From: Sphaerochaeta halotolerans
GTDB lineage: Bacteria; Spirochaetota; Spirochaetia; Sphaerochaetales; Sphaerochaetaceae
Length of the DNA stretch: 64,000 nucleotides
Assembly: GCF_003429665.1 (NCBI RefSeq)
Contig: NZ_QUWK01000003.1
Span: 62,001-126,000, forward strand
Reading direction: 5' to 3'
In this document: in pieces, positions 57,948 through 64,000 of the stretch
How positions within the stretch are numbered: the first letter of the stretch is position 1
How the letters are laid out: every line of letters begins with the position of its first letter
Notes under the pieces: model-generated
The model's input: the letters and a program-made list of their open reading frames with translations, nothing else
Database searches by the model: none
Told to the model about the DNA's origin: nothing
Translations under genes and position numbers: made by a program

Positions 57948-60458
57948 TTGTTGGCACAACTGCTCGCCGTCCAATTAAACCAAAAAGATCTTTCCGTGGT
58001 AAGGAATGTAGCGGGAAACATGCAGGTGCTCACAGCTGGAAATAGCAGTGAGGCGCTTCACTTGATGGAAATGCACGCTTCGATCGATATGGTGTTGATC
58101 GATATTGAACGCTCATATCTGCAGAGCCTTCAATTGCTCCACACATTGGTCTACAGGTACCAGCAAGAACCTCTCAGAATTATCGTACTCGGTGAAAAAC
58201 AGCTACTCCAACAGAAAAAGAGAGTCTTTGACCTAGACCTCATTACAGTCCTAAATAAGCCAATACAAGAAAAACAATTAAGAGGCCTTCTCGAACTGGA
58301 GGTTGTGAAACAGGATTCATATTCAGAGCAGCAGAACGTATTGGAAAAGGCTCATCTGTTTAATGCAATCTTCTACCAAGCTCCCATTGGAATTTCCATT
58401 TCTTACCGCGTTGATCTCGGGGTGGAGCCTGGTAAGGAACGGTTCGTTGGTAATCCCATGTATGAGAAAATTACAGGCAGGAGCATGGAGGAAATACTCA
58501 GAATTGGGTGGACGGCGATTACCCATCCTGACGATCTTCCTCGAGAGTTGGAATATTTCAAGCGGTTGAAGCGTGGGGAATTGGAAAGCTATACTCTGGA
58601 AAAGCGATTCATCCGTCCCGATGGTTCCATTGTCTGGGTTGAAATGACGGTTGCTCCGCTGCAAGCAAGGGACAGCCGGCTCTTTGCTCATATCAGCCTC
58701 TTTCAAGATATCACCAAAAGAAAAGAAGCTGAAAGATTGCTTGCCGAGAGTGAACGCAGTAAGTCTGCGCTGCTCTCACACTTGCCTGGAATGGCGTATC
58801 GATGCCTCTATGATACCCATTGGACGATGCTTTTCGTCTCTGCAGGATGTGAATCCTTAACGGGCTATACTCCTGACCAGCTGATACACAACCGAGATAT
58901 ATCATACAACGATATCATTGTAATTTCCTATCGACAAAAGATCTTTAGCGAGTGGTCATGGGCAGTTCAAGAAAACAAGCCCTTTGTGCTTGAATATGAA
59001 ATTCTCACTGCTCAAGGAACTCGCAAGTGGGTATGGGAGATGGGACAAGCTGTATATACGGATGGTGGTGATGTTGAAGCCTTGGAAGGAATCATTCTCG
59101 ATATTACTAACAGAAAACAGATGGAGCAGAACCTTGCCTTTCGTGATGCCCATGATCTATGGACCGGACTCTATAACCGACGGTACCTTGAGCAGTTGTT
59201 GCTTCAGGATATCAAAGCAAAAAAAAGTACAAAACGAGCGCTTGTCTCAATTAACTTAGGGGCCTTGAATGCGAAAAGTATGGCCTATGGCTACCAATAT
59301 AGCCAAGACATCATGAAGAAGGTTGCAGAGGGATTGCTTATCCTCTGCAACAAACTTGTCGTGCTAAGTATTACGCATGAGTATCAACTTGTGTTCTATC
59401 TTAGGTCTTACCATGAAAGGCAGAATCTTCTCATGCTTTGCAAGAAGATTGAAAGTACCTTGGAGCACCTATTGGTTTTGGAAAGGATTCCCTATGGGCT
59501 GGGAGTTCTGGAAATCAATGATTCCAATCAGGATGCCATTGACCAATTACTCAGAAATCTCTTGGTAGCTTCCCAGCGTTCCGTTGCGCTCTATGACGGG
59601 GAGGCAAAGCTTTGTTTCTTTGATGAGAGTATGGAAACTGAGATTCTTTGGGAAGCAAAACTTACTGAAATCTTGGCAAGTATTGTGTCAGGGAGGAATC
59701 AGGAATCGTTGTTCCTGCAATACCAACCGATTGTTGACATGCGCACAAGGCGTATCTGTGGTTTCGAGGCGTTGGCGCGATTGAAGTGCAAAGATATGGA
59801 GATGATTCCACCATTGCAGTTCATTCCAATTGCCGAGAAAACAAAACTCATCATTCCCTTGGGTAATCTCATTATTCGACAGGCATTCCAGTTTTTGAAG
59901 CAACTGGAAGATCAGCATGTGATGGACTGTACGGTCTCCATTAATATCTCTGCCCTTCAGGTGATTAAAGAAGGTTTTGCTGAGCATGTCATTCGCTTGA
60001 TGCATTCAATGGATGTGAACCCTTCCTGTATCTGCTTGGAGCTTACTGAATCCATCTTTGCCTCGAACTTTCAAGAAATTAACCGGGTTCTGAAGACCTT
60101 GCGATCCAAAGGAGTCAAGATATCGGTTGATGATTTCGGCAGTGGATATTCCTCCCTTTCAAGGGAGCGGGAGCTCTATGTCGATGAATTGAAGATTGAC
60201 AAATCATTCATAGATAAACTGCTTTTTCTCTCTGATGATCAAGCAATCACCGGGGACATTATTTCTATGGCCCACAAATTGGGTCACAATGTGGTAGCAG
60301 AGGGTATCGAACATCAGAGACAGTTTGACTATCTGAAGCGCAACAACTGTGACAAGGCTCAAGGGTTTCTCTTTAGTAAGCCGCTGGATGCGACTGATGC
60401 TATTGCGTTGGTTGCGAGAAACGATGCCCACCGGCTATTTGAAAATCTGTTCGAGTAA
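57948..60458 (+). CDS. REC-PAS-PAS-GGDEF-EAL protein, probable c-di-GMP phosphodiesterase
   Basis: 836 aa, cytoplasmic. Residues 1-130 look like a receiver domain (MVLIDIERS, VLNKPIQ), followed by two PAS domains (NAIFYQAPIGISISYRVDL; LPGMAYRCLYDTHWTMLFVSAGCESLTGYTPDQL with a PAC-like VWEMGQAVY), a GGDEF domain in which the motif is lost (THEYQLVFY), and an EAL domain with FEALARLK, NISALQV, ELTES, DDFGSGYSSLSRE, KIDKSFI and AEGIE all present. So it should cleave and not make c-di-GMP. TTG 57948 with GGGAG seven bases before it is my start; TTG 57927 is the alternative. Confidence 0.88.
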   Translation: MLAQLLAVQLNQKDLSVVRNVAGNMQVLTAGNSSEALHLMEMHASIDMVLIDIERSYLQSLQLLHTLVYRYQQEPLRIIVLGEKQLLQQKKRVFDLDLITVLNKPIQEKQLRGLLELEVVKQDSYSEQQNVLEKAHLFNAIFYQAPIGISISYRVDLGVEPGKERFVGNPMYEKITGRSMEEILRIGWTAITHPDDLPRELEYFKRLKRGELESYTLEKRFIRPDGSIVWVEMTVAPLQARDSRLFAHISLFQDITKRKEAERLLAESERSKSALLSHLPGMAYRCLYDTHWTMLFVSAGCESLTGYTPDQLIHNRDISYNDIIVISYRQKIFSEWSWAVQENKPFVLEYEILTAQGTRKWVWEMGQAVYTDGGDVEALEGIILDITNRKQMEQNLAFRDAHDLWTGLYNRRYLEQLLLQDIKAKKSTKRALVSINLGALNAKSMAYGYQYSQDIMKKVAEGLLILCNKLVVLSITHEYQLVFYLRSYHERQNLLMLCKKIESTLEHLLVLERIPYGLGVLEINDSNQDAIDQLLRNLLVASQRSVALYDGEAKLCFFDESMETEILWEAKLTEILASIVSGRNQESLFLQYQPIVDMRTRRICGFEALARLKCKDMEMIPPLQFIPIAEKTKLIIPLGNLIIRQAFQFLKQLEDQHVMDCTVSINISALQVIKEGFAEHVIRLMHSMDVNPSCICLELTESIFASNFQEINRVLKTLRSKGVKISVDDFGSGYSSLSRERELYVDELKIDKSFIDKLLFLSDDQAITGDIISMAHKLGHNVVAEGIEHQRQFDYLKRNNCDKAQGFLFSKPLDATDAIALVARNDAHRLFENLFE

Positions 60459-60536
60459 TACAGACAGAGAAATAATATGCCTATGTTAGTCCAAGTTACA
60501 TATAAAACTTTGTAATTAATAGAGTTGTTATTCTTC

Positions 60537-60564
60537 TTGACGTGAAATGTAAGGAGGGTATACT
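60537..60564 (+). promoter_or_regulatory. promoter of the ROK repressor gene and sugar transporter unit
   Basis: TTGACG (60537-60542), a 16-base spacer and TATACT (60559-60564), with a start near 60571. Confidence 0.6.
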
Positions 60565-60568
60565 GTAT

Positions 60569-60597
60569 CTAGGTTAGTACAAAAGCGAACAAACTAG
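60569..60597. promoter_or_regulatory. candidate ROK operator
   Basis: CTAGGTT (60569-60575) and AAACTAG (60591-60597) form an inverted repeat with one mismatch around a 15-base centre, covering the predicted start and extending to the ribosome site before 60608. This fits self-repression by the ROK protein that follows. Confidence 0.4.
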
Positions 60598-60607
60598 GAG
60601 AATCCCC

Positions 60608-61762
60608 TTGTCTGAACCAAGAAGATCACGACTTATAAACTCCTCACGGATAATTCATCGTCTCTGGATTGAAGATCAACTTAGTCGTGCCGATCTTGCC
60701 ATACGGCTTGGACTTACCAAATCTTCCATTTCAAATATCGTAAATGATTTGATATCACTCGGGATTGTGATAGAAAATGAAGTTCTTGAAGCGAGTCCGA
60801 AAGGGGGGAGGAGAGCAATAGGTCTCACCCTCAATAAAGCATACTTTCATGTCATCGGGATAGAGATTCGCTCTGATTCCTATACAGCTCTCTCCATAGA
60901 TTTGGAAGGTAAGGTGCTCTTTTCACAAACTAAGCCGAAGGGATTTACTGCCAAGACCTTTAGATTGGAAGTATGTGACTTGATCGAATCCCTTTGCAAA
61001 AGCCTTGAAGGAATGCAGAGACATCTTTTGGGGATAGGCATCGGATTCTCTGGGGTGATTGATGCAGAGAATCAAATAATCTACCGCTCTGTCTCTCTCG
61101 ATTTCCAGCAACCTTTTGATTTCCAGAAAGAGATTGCTTCACATTTCCCCTTTCCTGTCATTCTGGAAAATGATGCTAACTGTGGTGCATGGGGAGAGGT
61201 GGTATTCCAGAGAAAGCAGAAGCTCAAGAATTTTTTGTTCGTGCTTATAGAGTTCTGGAAACGCTATGAAGTACAGACAGCATCTCCCCAACCTACTATC
61301 GGCTTGGGTTTTGGTTTTGATGGTAAAATCTATCGTGGGAGTAGTAGCCAAGCGGGAGAATTTAAAAGTGTATGCAATAGGGAAGCAACCTCCTTGCAGC
61401 AGGTACAGATTCCAGATGGTGTTTCTGTGAGCGAAGATGGAGAGGCTCTACACAACTATATCCAGGAAATATGCCAAAATTTGGCATTTCTCATCAATAC
61501 ATTGGATATCGGGCATGTGTTCATCGGGGGAACTATAGAACCGTTTGCTTCGTTCATGCCTGACATGCTTAGAAAAGAATTGAAAGCAAACTCACTAATC
61601 CAGAGTGATGGGAATTGCCAAATTCAGTTTTCGTCATTGGGGTATGATGCAGTCTCCTTCGGTGCTGCAGCCCTGGTTCTCGATAAGGTATTGATGAATT
61701 TGGAGCCACTCAATGAGAACAGCGCCAAACAAGCTGTTCCCCTCTTTCACTTGTTGTCTTAA
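60608..61762 (+). CDS. ROK-family transcriptional repressor
   Basis: 384 aa. N-terminal winged helix (INSSRIIHRLWIEDQLSRADLAIRLGLTKSSISNIVNDLISLGIVIENE) and a ROK sugar-kinase-like domain (YFHVIGIEIRSDSYTALSIDLEGKV, LLGIGIGFSGVIDAENQIIYR, VILENDANCGAWGEVVFQ, FIGGTIEPF). The usual ROK zinc-binding CxCGxxGCxE signature is not seen; at its place the sequence is FKSVCNREATSLQQVQ. TTG 60608 follows AGGAG by seven bases. It lies directly before a sugar ABC transporter, so that is the likely target. Confidence 0.9.
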   Translation: MSEPRRSRLINSSRIIHRLWIEDQLSRADLAIRLGLTKSSISNIVNDLISLGIVIENEVLEASPKGGRRAIGLTLNKAYFHVIGIEIRSDSYTALSIDLEGKVLFSQTKPKGFTAKTFRLEVCDLIESLCKSLEGMQRHLLGIGIGFSGVIDAENQIIYRSVSLDFQQPFDFQKEIASHFPFPVILENDANCGAWGEVVFQRKQKLKNFLFVLIEFWKRYEVQTASPQPTIGLGFGFDGKIYRGSSSQAGEFKSVCNREATSLQQVQIPDGVSVSEDGEALHNYIQEICQNLAFLINTLDIGHVFIGGTIEPFASFMPDMLRKELKANSLIQSDGNCQIQFSSLGYDAVSFGAAALVLDKVLMNLEPLNENSAKQAVPLFHLLS

Positions 61763-61806
61763 CGGAAACATCCTCGCTATGGGGGTGAAAAAAATGGAGG
61801 TCCTGT

Positions 61807-63099
61807 ATGAAAATGAAACGATTGTTGATTTTGGCTTTCGTGTCTTTCTTGATTCCCTCGCTGCTTATAGCGGCAGGAACAAAGGAATCGGCAGCGGATG
61901 GAGTGATTGAACTCTCTGTATATCACTACCTAGATCAAACGGATAAGACTACTGCACCAAATTTCCAACATCTGGTGGATGTCTTTGAAGCAGCTAACCC
62001 CGATATCAAGCTCAGTTTTGAGTATGGGTACGGAGAATCTTTTCACGACAAGTTACAGACCATGGCTATGAGTGGGCAGCTGCCGGATATAGTCTTGCTG
62101 TATCCTGGGGAAAGAACCAGCCAGGTGACATCAGCTGGATTGGTGAAGGACCTTCGTCCATATCTCTCTGGTCATGAAGATGAATTTGCTGATATGGCAA
62201 TGCAAGCACAGGGGGAGAACGGAGAAATCTGGGAACTGCCTGAGGATATCTCCATCACCTCGATTATGTACACAAATAACCGGTTGCTTGCAGAACTTGG
62301 ATTGGAATATCCCAAGTCATATGAAGAGTTGCTCACGCAAGGACCGGTTATCCGCAAAGCCGGTTTAATACCCATCTCTATTGCCAACAAAGATGCTTGG
62401 CCAATGCAGTCCTGTGTTGCCGGTATGCTGGTTGAACGAGCCTGTGGCATGGAGTGGTGGGACAAGGCTCTCAGCGGTGAAGCAAGCTATGATGATCCTG
62501 AGTTCGTATATGCCATGGAAATCATCAAGGAGCTGAACGACAAGCAGATGTTCTCTCCTGGAACCAACCAACTAGCCTATGGACAGGGATTGGATGATTT
62601 TGTCAATGAGCGTGCTGTGTATCTCCTTGATGGTGGATGGACAGTGAATAGTATGGTGGGTGAGCTCACTGATGAGCAAAAGACGTATATGAGTCTTGAA
62701 TCATTCCCCGATATTCCCAACCAGAAGGGACAGAGCCTTTCTGTTTCTGCGACAGCAGGACAAGGCTTTGGCATGAATGCAAAGCTTAATGAGAAGGAAG
62801 CTGAGGCAGCATGGAAGTGGATCTGGTTCTACTCTGGACCTGAAGGGTCTGCCATTCGCCAACAGTATGGTCGTCTTCCAGCCTACAATCTTGATGAACC
62901 TGAGGATGCAGATCCCATGATCAAGAAACTGATTGCATTTGCTGGAAAGGTCCCGATGGGATATGTCATGGACTCAGTCATTGCAGCCGAACCAATTGGA
63001 ACGTTCAATATCAATCTTCAGAATATGATGTTTGATACGATGAGCCCAATGGAAGTTGCGCAGGACCTGGAGAGAATGGTCTCTTCTGTAGGTCGTTAA
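61807..63099 (+). CDS. sugar ABC transporter substrate-binding protein
   Basis: 430 aa, exported (MKMKRLLILAFVSFLIPSLLIAAG signal; no lipobox cysteine at its end). Family 1 extracellular solute receptor: LSVYHYLDQTDKTTAPNFQHLVDVFEAANPDIKLSFEYGYG, MSGQLPDIVLLYPGERTSQV, DAWPMQSCVAG, AVYLLDGGWTVNSMVGEL. GGAGG lies seven bases before ATG 61807. Followed by a permease gene after a stable hairpin. The sugar is not readable from sequence; multiple tryptophans and aspartates suit an oligosaccharide. Confidence 0.92.
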   Translation: MKMKRLLILAFVSFLIPSLLIAAGTKESAADGVIELSVYHYLDQTDKTTAPNFQHLVDVFEAANPDIKLSFEYGYGESFHDKLQTMAMSGQLPDIVLLYPGERTSQVTSAGLVKDLRPYLSGHEDEFADMAMQAQGENGEIWELPEDISITSIMYTNNRLLAELGLEYPKSYEELLTQGPVIRKAGLIPISIANKDAWPMQSCVAGMLVERACGMEWWDKALSGEASYDDPEFVYAMEIIKELNDKQMFSPGTNQLAYGQGLDDFVNERAVYLLDGGWTVNSMVGELTDEQKTYMSLESFPDIPNQKGQSLSVSATAGQGFGMNAKLNEKEAEAAWKWIWFYSGPEGSAIRQQYGRLPAYNLDEPEDADPMIKKLIAFAGKVPMGYVMDSVIAAEPIGTFNINLQNMMFDTMSPMEVAQDLERMVSSVGR

Positions 63100-63112
63100 T
63101 AAGTGATTGCAA

Positions 63113-63134
63113 CGCTTCCCCTCAGGGGGAAGCG
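63113..63134 (+). promoter_or_regulatory. intercistronic hairpin between binding protein and permease
   Basis: CGCTTCCCC (63113-63121) pairs with GGGGAAGCG (63126-63134) around TCAG. There is no T-run, so it is more likely a 3' stabiliser that leaves more binding-protein mRNA than permease mRNA than a terminator. Confidence 0.6.
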
Positions 63135-63160
63135 CTGTTCTGATAGGAAGGTGAAATCCC

Positions 63161-64000
63161 ATGACGTATGCACAACAAAAACATATGAGTTACTGGATTC
63201 TGGTGCTACCAGGAATTTTGGTGTTTGCTTCAATCATCATATTCCCCGTGCTCTTCAGTTTCTCTTTGAGTTTCACCACCTGGAATGGGTATGGAATGCC
63301 GACCTTTGCGGGGTTGGAGAATTATCGAACAATCATTTCTGACCCTGTGTTTCTTCATTCACTAAGAAACAATCTTCTCATTGTTGTTATTTCAGTCTTT
63401 GGACAGATACCGTTAGGGTTTCTTTTGGCATACCTGCTTCACAGAAGTATGGTTCGTCATGGTAATTTTTTCCAGACGATGATTTTCCTGCCTATCACCA
63501 TTTCCCCGGTTGTGGTTGCGCTACTCTGGAACCAAATATTTTCATCATCGGGAATGGTTGTAGCCCTGGTTCGATCGTTTACCGACAATCCTCAGTATGT
63601 GATCCGAATCTTCGAGGATCAGCAACTTGCCATCGTACCAATTCTTTTCGTGTTACTCTGGATGCATACAGGAACATATATGATCATTTATTATGCAAAC
63701 CTACAAAAAATGACACCTTCAGTGTTGGAGGCAGCCCAGATTGACGGGGCAAGTGAAAACCAAATGTTGATGCGTATTATTCTCCCCTCGATGATCGGGA
63801 CCATTGCCACCACTGCAATATTTGCTATTTCAGGTAGCTTGAAGGCCTTTGATCTAATCTATGCCATGACTGGTGGAGGTCCTGCACATTTTACAGAAGT
63901 GATAGCAATCTACATGTATGTGAATACATTCAAGTATTACAAGTACGGGTTCGGTAGCGCTGCTTCAATCATCATCGTCTTGCTTGCTGTTGGTTTGATT
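63161..64000 (+). CDS. sugar ABC transporter permease, partial at window end
   Basis: At least 280 aa, open at the right edge. MalF/UgpA-type permease: signal-anchor WILVLPGILVFASIIIFPVLFSFSLSF, then WNGYGMPTFAGLENYRTIISDP. Helices follow with the EAA-loop stretch EAAQIDGASENQMLMRIILPSM that binds the ATPase. The second permease and any further genes lie beyond the window. ATG 63161 follows GGAAGGTG. Confidence 0.93.
   Translation, partial: MTYAQQKHMSYWILVLPGILVFASIIIFPVLFSFSLSFTTWNGYGMPTFAGLENYRTIISDPVFLHSLRNNLLIVVISVFGQIPLGFLLAYLLHRSMVRHGNFFQTMIFLPITISPVVVALLWNQIFSSSGMVVALVRSFTDNPQYVIRIFEDQQLAIVPILFVLLWMHTGTYMIIYYANLQKMTPSVLEAAQIDGASENQMLMRIILPSMIGTIATTAIFAISGSLKAFDLIYAMTGGGPAHFTEVIAIYMYVNTFKYYKYGFGSAASIIIVLLAVGLI

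Noticed and set aside
1-64000. tRNA, rRNA, insertion sequence, prophage and CRISPR genes
   Set aside because: I looked for clover-leaf patterns, transposase motifs and repeat-spacer series and saw none. A dedicated tRNA search would be needed to be sure about isolated tRNAs.

Overview
The window looks like a chromosomal segment from a free-living or host-associated spirochaete, most likely Sphaerochaeta or a close relative. This is an inference from gene content, not from a database search: a Wzi-type outer-membrane protein remnant, a RicT/PSP1 protein, a TGS-domain nucleoside kinase, a UxaE-type tagaturonate epimerase, several outer-membrane beta-barrels and carbohydrate-uptake genes in a mid-GC genome that uses GTG and TTG starts freely. 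No tRNA, rRNA, CRISPR array, transposase or prophage gene was seen, so the window is mostly core chromosome with some lineage-specific modules.

Layout. 1-4.7 kb: a decayed Wzi-like gene, a promoter-to-terminator unit that looks like a structured small RNA, then a minus-strand tatD-dus-purD cluster. 4.9-12 kb: ricT-like gene, then rpsT, HU, lnt, cinA, rho and rpmE, with strong promoters before rpsT and before rho. 12.2-16.4 kb: a galactokinase-like GHMP protein, surE, a cysteine-cluster protein and a nifS-nifU pair for Fe-S assembly. 16.4-24.8 kb: UxaE, nucleoside kinase, a degenerate aldehyde:ferredoxin oxidoreductase homologue, a phosphoesterase, a lipase-like hydrolase, a BrkB/YihY membrane protein and an unknown protein. 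25-28.8 kb: an FMN riboswitch followed by ribD-ribE-ribBA-ribH.

28.8-38.9 kb: a Crp/Fnr regulator with a lipoprotein gene, a divergent ferredoxin-like gene, then a tightly packed seven-gene minus-strand operon (GntR regulator, SPFH/slipin, ABC ATPase, two FtsX-like permeases, LolA-like protein, outer-membrane barrel) behind a promoter that contains a perfect inverted repeat, then pirin and ferritin. 39-46.6 kb: TrkH-TrkA potassium uptake, a gamma carbonic anhydrase, a znuA-znuC-znuB-zur operon with a palindromic Fur-type operator, and pyruvate kinase. 46.6-60.5 kb: an outer-membrane protein, two diguanylate cyclases, a NYN/OST-HTH protein, an RluA pseudouridine synthase, a creatininase-family enzyme, a KDPG-aldolase-like protein without its catalytic lysine, a MATE exporter, a PTS IIA / cation antiporter / PII-like module and a REC-PAS-PAS-GGDEF-EAL protein. 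60.5-64 kb: a ROK repressor and the start of a sugar ABC transporter operon that runs off the window.

A dispersed intergenic repeat of about 158 bp, built of up to five successive short hairpins, occurs four times in the same orientation (24.8, 37.3, 44.6 and 53.2 kb). With the seven-gene ABC/SPFH operon, the IIA-antiporter-PII module and the small-RNA candidate near 1.4 kb, it is the most interesting material here.
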